Origin: Deltaproteobacteria bacterium | GTDB lineage: Bacteria; UBA10199; DSSB01 | NCBI GenBank assembly: GCA_021414045.1 | Contig: JAIOPF010000318.1 | Location: 1-10,943, forward strand | DNA: 10,943 bases | Reading direction: 5' to 3' | Shown here: piece after piece, positions 5,954 to 10,943 of the stretch | How the letters are laid out: the number at the start of each line of letters is the position of its first letter | Numbering within the stretch: the stretch's first letter is position 1 | Notes under the pieces: model-generated | Seen by the model: the letters and a program-made list of their open reading frames with translations, nothing else | Database searches by the model: none | What the model was told of the DNA's origin: nothing | Program-made: the position numbers and the translations under genes

Positions 5954-8809
5954 TTAAAAGGGACGAGTTCCCTTTGGGAATAAATATATCCTTGCGAAAC
6001 GCTCGACGTCCTCGCGCAGGTGCTCACCGGTGAAATCTCCGGGACGAACCTTCGCCCAAGCGAGCTCGACCTTTTGTTGCGGATTCAAGGAGGATGGGGC
6101 CGTCCTGTAGTATTGCGCAAAGCGTAACAATACGAAAGGATATGGATCCGGAAATAGGTACCGAGTCTCGGTGACATGCCGCCAAACCTGCTCGGCCAGC
6201 GCCGCGTCGGAAACCGGAGTCACTCGATTCTCTGGCCTGGGAATCACGGGAAAAGAAGCTAGCCTGGGAGAAGAGGCGCCAGCCGCGAACATTTGCAATT
6301 CCTTGACCGTGGGGTAAGAGGTCAAACGATCCGGCGACGGTTGCAGCTCGATGGCCCCGCCGGCGAATGCCTGAAGGTCTTGCGAGATCCCGGAATCCCT
6401 CAACTTACCCAGGGCCTTGGATTCAATATTTCGTATCGCTTCCTTGGTGACATCGAATTCCGCCCCGACTTCCTCCAAAGTATGTTCCGTATTTTCCCCT
6501 ATCCCGAACCGCATCTGGAGGACTTTTCCCTCCCTTGGGGTCACTTGCCGCTCTAGGCTTCGCCGCACGGCCTCCTCCAAATCCTTAACATCGAGACGTT
6601 CCGAGGAGGATGGAGGCGAGGCCTCTATTTCCGGCCACGTCGGTTGGGCAAGCCGCGAAAGCGGGAGGCTTTTGCCATGTTCCGAGAACAACCAGCGCAG
6701 GGTGAGATAGAGGGATTCACTCTGCTCGTCCAAACTTCTCATTTCCCTGGGATCTCCGTGACCCTTCTCCAATTCGGAATATCTCCGCTCGATTTGCGCC
6801 ATTTCATAACCCAAACTCGCGTGCAGGTAGGCGAGCAGTGGCTTTTGGGGCGCCTTCAAATCCAGCAACACGGCCATCAAGCGCTGATAAAATTCGAGTG
6901 CGTCCCTTTGCCGCAAATCCGAAGGATCGCCGCCCTGGATCCATTCCGACAGGGAACGCGTACTCCAGGCGGTTTCATTGTCTTCCTCCTGGAAATGAAA
7001 ACGCGAATCCGGCGATCGTTTCTCGAGATGGTCCCATTTTTTCGGAAGCCTTCCACCCGACTGCGCGGCGACCCAATATCGGACCTCTCGCAGGAAAATT
7101 TCGGTCGGCGTCTTCGCCTCCCAGCGCCAACCCTGCTCCTCGAAAACAGCGGGGACAACCACCGCGCGTATTTGGGTCGACGAAATTCCGAGGCCCTTCA
7201 ATAGGCTTTTCACCCTGCCGTAAACGTTGGCGGGAGTCGAAGTCCTCGAATAGGCGATCGCCTCGCCCTGCAGCCATTTTTGAATGAGGGTGAATTCGTG
7301 GTTTCCAATCCCTTCAATCCCCGAATGCACCGGCAATGGGCCTCCGAAACGCAAAGCGACCACCCGCCTCGCCGTATAGAGCAGTCGCTGACGCGCCGTA
7401 CTCGGGAAGGGATCCCAGCCTTCGCGAACAAAGAAATGCTGGATCAACTTCTCCGACCACACTCGAAAAGCTTCCCCGGAAGTCTTCGCGTTCGTGAGCG
7501 CCATCCAGCAATCCCGCCATTCATTGTCGGTCAAGGAACCTCGGTCAAGCCGGTCCGCGAGCTCCTGATGCGTGAGGCCCAAAATCGGACTGAGCAATTG
7601 GGGATGCATTTGTCCCGGCCTCATGCTTTGCCCATGGATGGCGTAGGCCTCCTTCAGCAAATCCACGTCCTCGCGACTCACTTTGTTTTCCTCGCTTAAC
7701 CGACGCGCCAAGCCGGCTCCCTTTCCGAAGACCCCTCCACCCCCTACTCCCGTCATCATCCAAAGCGGTCCAAGGATGGGGTTTTTCAGCCATGTCGATG
7801 CAGGGATATTCTCAAGCATTCCTGAGAACGCCTCGGATGCCGCCGGAATTTGGGCTCTCGCCGACAATTCACTCTGAAAACGCGCGAAGCCCGGCCCCGC
7901 TATGCGATGGCCCAAATGGGACCCGATTCCAAGACTGAGCATGGAGGCCAAGATATCCGTGACCGTCGTCACACCGTCAACGCGGGCCCGCCATCCCAGT
8001 CTCTCCTCCAGCTTGTGGGAGGCTAGCATTCCGGCGAACATGGAACCCTGCCCCACCAAAAATCGTGTTGACGATGAACCAACTCTGGAAACGGCGCCCG
8101 CGACGACTCCTGAGAACTTCAAAACACCCAGGCTCAATGCGGACCCCGCCAACTCATTTCCAAAATCTTGAAATTTGGAATTCTTCCCCACGAAGAACCG
8201 CGTCGCCCGGCCAAGCAGGGTAAAAACCGGAACTTCCAGGGCATACCCCGACAAACCGGAGACCAATCGCGCACCGAGCCCGCGCGTCAGGAAGGAAGAC
8301 CTAGCGTTCGCGACCAGGCGGCTCAAGGTCGCATTTCGCGCGATTCCATAGGCTAGAGAACCCGCCATCATCGGAAGAATCATGGTGGGATCGGAAGCAT
8401 CTTTGACAAACCTACCGAGCAAATATTCGGCCCGAGTTCCCAGCGAACCTCTCCCCTGAATCGCATCCCCACAAGATTGCGCCGCCGCCCTGACGGCCGC
8501 CGTTGGGGCCGACATGGCAATCCCGGCATACGCCCGAAATGCCGCAGTTTGCATACCTGCGACATCCAAATTTCGTGAAAAACGAAGAAAATCTTGGAAA
8601 AAGGTCTCGGAATCCGTCTCAGCGCGCAATGCCCGAAGCTCTTGTCTTTGTTCCGGTCTCAAATCCTGAAAAAAATCGCTTCCCTCCGCCAACATGAAGG
8701 ACAAGGCCGAATCCGGCGCAAGAGAGAGCGACTCCGAGACGGATATATTCGATGGCAGAGGAATACGCAGTTTTAGGAAGTCCTTACCCAAAGGAAACTC
8801 CACAAACAT
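5954..8809 (-). CDS. Large protein with hydrophobic N-terminal third and an internal sigma-70 region 4 domain
   Basis: A 951-residue protein that I do not recognise as a known family. Residues of about 142-360 hold several hydrophobic, small-residue-rich segments (near 142-160, 183-200, 220-240, 282-300, 344-360) that could be membrane helices or a helical bundle. Residues of about 372-735 are soluble-looking, with three degenerate repeats of the form R-x(6)-G-x-x-L-P. Residues 741-806 are a clear sigma-70 region 4: TPREGKVLQMRFGI, TLEEVGAEFDVTKEAI, ESKALGKLR. No sigma region 2 or 3 is visible. The C-terminus (807-951) is Pro-rich and then helical. The ATG at 8809 is the first start after an in-frame TGA 18 bases upstream, but it has no Shine-Dalgarno sequence, so the true start could be further in. 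In the first 40 codons, 25 end in G or C, against 33 of 40 counted in tolB, hinting at different ancestry or low expression. Confidence 0.85.
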   Translation of the reverse strand: MFVEFPLGKDFLKLRIPLPSNISVSESLSLAPDSALSFMLAEGSDFFQDLRPEQRQELRALRAETDSETFFQDFLRFSRNLDVAGMQTAAFRAYAGIAMSAPTAAVRAAAQSCGDAIQGRGSLGTRAEYLLGRFVKDASDPTMILPMMAGSLAYGIARNATLSRLVANARSSFLTRGLGARLVSGLSGYALEVPVFTLLGRATRFFVGKNSKFQDFGNELAGSALSLGVLKFSGVVAGAVSRVGSSSTRFLVGQGSMFAGMLASHKLEERLGWRARVDGVTTVTDILASMLSLGIGSHLGHRIAGPGFARFQSELSARAQIPAASEAFSGMLENIPASTWLKNPILGPLWMMTGVGGGGVFGKGAGLARRLSEENKVSREDVDLLKEAYAIHGQSMRPGQMHPQLLSPILGLTHQELADRLDRGSLTDNEWRDCWMALTNAKTSGEAFRVWSEKLIQHFFVREGWDPFPSTARQRLLYTARRVVALRFGGPLPVHSGIEGIGNHEFTLIQKWLQGEAIAYSRTSTPANVYGRVKSLLKGLGISSTQIRAVVVPAVFEEQGWRWEAKTPTEIFLREVRYWVAAQSGGRLPKKWDHLEKRSPDSRFHFQEEDNETAWSTRSLSEWIQGGDPSDLRQRDALEFYQRLMAVLLDLKAPQKPLLAYLHASLGYEMAQIERRYSELEKGHGDPREMRSLDEQSESLYLTLRWLFSEHGKSLPLSRLAQPTWPEIEASPPSSSERLDVKDLEEAVRRSLERQVTPREGKVLQMRFGIGENTEHTLEEVGAEFDVTKEAIRNIESKALGKLRDSGISQDLQAFAGGAIELQPSPDRLTSYPTVKELQMFAAGASSPRLASFPVIPRPENRVTPVSDAALAEQVWRHVTETRYLFPDPYPFVLLRFAQYYRTAPSSLNPQQKVELAWAKVRPGDFTGEHLREDVERFARIYLFPKGTRPF
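6392..6589 (-). other. Sigma-70 region 4 (-35-binding helix-turn-helix) domain inside the large protein
   Basis: Residues 741-806 align without gaps to the end of RpoD-type primary sigma factors. The run LTxREAKVLRMRFGI...TLEEVGxxFxVTRERIRQIExKAL of RpoD corresponds here to VTPREGKVLQMRFGI...TLEEVGAEFDVTKEAIRNIESKAL. By comparison with E. coli sigma-70, the -35-reading positions 584, 585 and 588 (R, E, R) are K789, E790 and R793 here; 586 (R) is A791 and 589 (Q) is N794. The fold is therefore clearly sigma-4, while base recognition may be altered. The similarity is to primary sigma factors, more than to the divergent ECF type. Confidence 0.9.
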
Positions 8810-8945
8810 CGCGCGCCACGCGCAACATCAGCTAAATTAAACGGATATATTTCGCGGAGTTAGGTGAGGATCACCCGAAACCCCGGCCCGAGCCTTGCCC
8901 AGATATCGACTTCCCACCGACATAAGTTGCTTATTCGAGGTTGGC

Positions 8946-10064
8946 TTAAGGAAAATCGAAACGCAGGTTATTCGCGTCCCCGACCAACCGATTGTAGGCC
9001 TCAACGACTTCATTGAGGCTACGGGCGTCGGCCTTCTTGCCTTCGGCCAAGTCCCGCTTCAGGAATTTCGCCTTGGTGAGAAAACCCTTCGCGCTGCTCT
9101 CGAAGCCGCTGTACCAGAAGGTCTTGCTGGTCTCCGGCGCATTGGCCGCAGCGTAGGCCAGCAGCTCGTCATAGGCTTTGTTGAGCCCGTCGAATGCCGT
9201 GATGTAATTGGCGGACTGGAATTGGGAAATGTCGTCCTTGGGAATCGTCCGCATCAGTCGGCGCGAATTGATCATGAAGCTCTGCGTGTAATACGCGAGG
9301 CGCTTGCCTTGCTGCTGCTCGATCTTGGCCAGTTCCTTCACTTCAACGTCGGCCTTGTAGGAATCAACCTCGGCGGAGAGTTTTTTTTCGGCGGAGAGGA
9401 AACGGTTGAAGGCGGCGATCAATTGAGGATGCATCTCCTTGGCCTTCGCACAGTTGTCGTCTTTGTAATCCTGCTGGTCATAATAATCGCTGGCCTTTTG
9501 CGTCAGCGGAACGAGTTCGGCGTACGCGGCGGCGAGTTCGACCGCGGCTTGTTCGGCCTTGGGCAGCGAGGGACCTGCCTTGCCCTTCTCGGCGGCGTCA
9601 TTGCAGGTCTTCACGCCGTCTTCGTAAAGCGTATAGAGACCGTAAGAGATGTAATTTTCTTTGCAAGTGGGGCCGGTTTTCTCATTCACCCAAGAAAGAT
9701 ATCGGGAATGGCTGTCGGCCGTCCGTGAGGCGCTGCGATTCAGGCATTTCACGTAACCGTTGATCTCCTCGATCAGAGCGGCGTCGTCGGCCGCGGGAGG
9801 AGGGTTGGTCGGCAAAGTCGCCGTCCCGCCCGGGGGTACTTGGGTATCGCTCGGAACCGTCGGCGGCACCGGAGGAGGTGGCGGCGGAGGAACCGCGATG
9901 GGAAGGGAAGGCGGCGGTACGGGAGGCGGCACGGGCTTGCTGGTCTTCCCGGCGTACTCCTCCAACTTGTGACGGATGAAACTTCCGTCACAGGCGCCTA
10001 GCGCCAGAGGCATCAAAATGACGATGGAAAGAATGCTTCGACGAGAAAAAAACCGCTTGGCCAT
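8946..10064 (-). CDS. Outer-envelope lipoprotein, probable DUF3829/YiiG-type
   Basis: The N-terminus is a lipoprotein signal: MAKRFFSRRS, a hydrophobic core SIVILMPLA, and lipobox LGAC with the lipidated Cys at residue 25, so the mature protein is membrane-anchored; the +2 residue is Asp, the E. coli inner-membrane retention signal, which need not apply here. Residues 43-95 are a Pro-rich tether. Residues of about 95-372 form an all-helical domain with YAELVPLTQKASDYYDQQDYKDD and later helices, a pattern I associate with DUF3829 (E. coli YiiG); this assignment is from memory of the pattern, not a search. Four Cys in the domain (107, 134, 154, 205) could pair as disulfides. The start is fixed by AGGGAG (10071-10076), six bases before the ATG. 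The gene lies downstream of yacG in the same direction, but a hairpin lies between them. Role unknown. Confidence 0.85.
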   Translation of the reverse strand: MAKRFFSRRSILSIVILMPLALGACDGSFIRHKLEEYAGKTSKPVPPPVPPPSLPIAVPPPPPPPVPPTVPSDTQVPPGGTATLPTNPPPAADDAALIEEINGYVKCLNRSASRTADSHSRYLSWVNEKTGPTCKENYISYGLYTLYEDGVKTCNDAAEKGKAGPSLPKAEQAAVELAAAYAELVPLTQKASDYYDQQDYKDDNCAKAKEMHPQLIAAFNRFLSAEKKLSAEVDSYKADVEVKELAKIEQQQGKRLAYYTQSFMINSRRLMRTIPKDDISQFQSANYITAFDGLNKAYDELLAYAAANAPETSKTFWYSGFESSAKGFLTKAKFLKRDLAEGKKADARSLNEVVEAYNRLVGDANNLRFDFP

Positions 10065-10091
10065 TTCAGCCTCCCTAGAAAGGAATTCGAC

Positions 10092-10114
10092 AAATCCCGA
10101 GCGCAGAGGGATTT
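10092..10114. terminator. Hairpin between yacG and the lipoprotein gene
   Basis: A perfect 7-bp inverted repeat AAATCCC (10092-10098) and GGGATTT (10108-10114) encloses a 9-base loop, in the 85-bp gap between the yacG stop and the lipoprotein start. The stem has only three G-C pairs, and in the minus-strand reading its 3' arm ends in TTT followed by GTC, so the U-tract is short. It may be a weak terminator of the perR-yacG transcript or an attenuator ahead of the lipoprotein gene; a protein-binding site is equally possible. Confidence 0.35.
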
Positions 10115-10149
10115 CTTACCCAAAAGCGAGGCGCCCCACAACTGATTCT

Positions 10150-10359
10150 TTATTCGGAGTCCTCGGAATCCTCTTCATCGGCGGTGTCGGAGACGTTGTC
10201 GTCCTCGACTTCCACGCTACGCCCAGGAATGACATAGCCTCCGGAGGCCCAGGTGCCCAAATCGATGCGACGACAGCGCTCGCTGCAAAAAGGGCGGTGG
10301 GGATTACCTTCGAAGGGGGTCATTTGGCGGCATTGAGGGCAAGGGACTTGGAGAGGCAT
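10150..10359 (-). CDS. yacG: YacG-type zinc-binding protein (DNA gyrase inhibitor family)
   Basis: Short zinc protein of 69 residues with the full YacG signature: C-P-Q-C (Cys 7 and 10), then [25 protein letters not shown], which contains the second Cys pair (25 and 29), and a very acidic tail (EDDN...EEDSEDSE). The E. coli protein has 65 residues, the same spacing and an acidic tail; it binds zinc and inhibits DNA gyrase by contacting GyrB. I chose the ATG at 10359 because it gives the family length and begins 7 bp after the perR stop. An in-frame ATG at 10428 would give 92 residues and has a good Shine-Dalgarno sequence (GAGGTGAT), but it would overlap perR by 62 bp and add 23 residues that the family lacks. 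Probably co-transcribed with perR. Confidence 0.85.
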   Translation of the reverse strand: MPLQVPCPQCRQMTPFEGNPHRPFCSERCRRIDLGTWASGGYVIPGRSVEVEDDNVSDTADEEDSEDSE

Positions 10360-10366
10360 GGCGGAA

Positions 10367-10822
10367 TCAGGAACAGATAGAGGGGCAAGGTGGATTTTTT
10401 TTGTTTTCGCAGGTGTGGCAGATCCCATGAAAAATCACCTCACCGCGATGAATGGTGCCCTTACCGGCTAAAGACTCGGGGCAGTAGGTCTCGAGGCAAT
10501 CCATTTTCATCTCGATGTCTTGAACCCCGCCGCAATAGGAGCAGAGAAAATGATGATGTTGTTCCATGCGGGTGTCGTAGCGAGTCTTGCCCCCGGAGAC
10601 GATGGCGACGCGAATCTCTCCGATCTGCACCAAGGTCTCGAGCGTCTTGTAGACGGTCGCCAAGGAGACGGCGGGATAGCGTTTCTTCACGGCTTGGTAA
10701 ATCAGCTCGGCAGAAGGATGGTCGCACTGATGACGCTGAACGGCCCGAAGAATTTCCAATCTTTGCGGAGTAATCTTGAGATTTTTTTGCCGAAGCTTTT
10801 CTTCTAAGACGGACATTTTCAT
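10367..10822 (-). CDS. perR: Fur-family metalloregulator, PerR-like
   Basis: A 151-residue Fur-superfamily repressor. The winged-helix N-terminal domain shows [12 protein letters not shown] (17-28), [11 protein letters not shown] (35-45) and [18 protein letters not shown] (53-70). The dimerisation domain has [18 protein letters not shown] (81-98), VQDIEM (100-105) and FHGICHTC (131-138). Cys 94/97 and Cys 135/138 form the structural zinc site. Candidate regulatory metal ligands are His35, Asp83, His89-91 and Asp102. The short loop with RYD (an Asp where PerR has Asp85) favours a peroxide-sensing PerR over a classical Fur, but that call is inference. The ATG at 10822 starts MKMS; the ATG two codons in is an alternative. 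There is no strong Shine-Dalgarno sequence (GAAGAG is about eight bases upstream). The C-terminal tail adds extra Cys (146, 150). Confidence 0.9.
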   Translation of the reverse strand: MKMSVLEEKLRQKNLKITPQRLEILRAVQRHQCDHPSAELIYQAVKKRYPAVSLATVYKTLETLVQIGEIRVAIVSGGKTRYDTRMEQHHHFLCSYCGGVQDIEMKMDCLETYCPESLAGKGTIHRGEVIFHGICHTCENKKNPPCPSICS

Positions 10823-10861
10823 CGGGTAAACTCTTCGCTTTCATCGGCTTTTTAGTTATTT

Positions 10862-10891
10862 ATCATAGAAAACTCAAGCCCTTAAGGTCAA
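10862..10891 (-). promoter_or_regulatory. Sigma-70 promoter candidate for perR-yacG
   Basis: On the minus strand, TTGACC (10886-10891) and TATGAT (10862-10867) are separated by 18 bases, matching -35 and -10 consensus at 5/6 each. Transcription would begin near 10855, giving a leader of about 33 bases before the perR ATG. The flanking region to the window end is strongly AT-rich, like an UP element. I looked for a Per box (TTATAAT-N-ATTATAA) or Fur box; only imperfect AT-rich matches appear around 10900-10915, so autoregulation is plausible but not shown. Confidence 0.6.
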
Positions 10892-10943
10892 TTGCCTATA
10901 TAATTATCCAATATAAAATACGTACAAATTTAAACAAAAAGAA

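Noticed and set aside
8863..8875. Small inverted repeat GGTGA-GGA-TCACC between the lipoprotein and the sigma-4 gene
   Set aside because: Only five base pairs with a 3-base loop and no U-tract on either strand, so neither a terminator nor an operator can be supported.
8895..9728. 277-residue plus-strand open frame opposite the lipoprotein gene
   Set aside because: The minus strand has a lipobox, a ribosome site and a coherent helical protein; the plus-strand frame begins in the intergenic region without a ribosome site and is a shadow of G/C-rich third positions.

Overview
The window looks like chromosomal DNA from a Gram-negative bacterium of deltaproteobacterial grade, probably an uncultured lineage. 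Three things point this way. There is a Tol envelope module (TolA/TonB-like protein and TolB), which implies an outer membrane. There is a lipobox lipoprotein, and proteins whose C-termini resemble the AgmX/PglI and TonB periplasmic domains common in Deltaproteobacteria and Myxococcota. The base composition is GC-rich, with strong G/C preference at third codon positions in the conserved genes. The taxonomic placement is inference; no rRNA or other marker lies in the window.

Plus strand, 1-3067: a tight co-directional run. It starts with the 3' part of a TolA/TonB-like gene that enters from before base 1. Next comes tolB, interrupted by a frameshift near 1895-1915 into a long N-terminal piece and a short C-terminal piece joined at a TGATG stop/start overlap. 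One base after tolB, a short Ppx/GppA-type phosphatase begins, where pal would be expected in the classical tolQRAB-pal order.

Minus strand, 3054-5818: two tandem paralogues (470 and 446 aa, 11 bp apart), convergent with ppx and overlapping its end by 14 bp. Each has a Pro/Ser-rich N-terminus without a visible signal peptide, two copies of a roughly 100-residue helical module, a charged Pro/Lys-rich linker, and a C-terminal domain of AgmX/TonB-like pattern. A nested inverted repeat lies upstream of the pair.

Minus strand, 5954-8809: a 951-aa protein not recognised as a whole. It has a hydrophobic, probably membrane-associated N-terminal third, a middle with degenerate repeats, and an unmistakable sigma-70 region 4 at residues 741-806. 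Its codon use is less GC-biased than the neighbouring housekeeping genes. This is the most unusual item in the window.

Minus strand, 8946-10822: a lipoprotein of probable DUF3829/YiiG type, then (upstream in transcription order) a YacG-type four-cysteine zinc protein and a PerR/Fur-family regulator. A credible sigma-70 promoter precedes the regulator. perR and yacG are probably co-transcribed; a hairpin separates yacG from the lipoprotein gene. No rRNA, tRNA, CRISPR array, transposase or IS ends were seen, and no gene-free stretch longer than about 140 bases exists.
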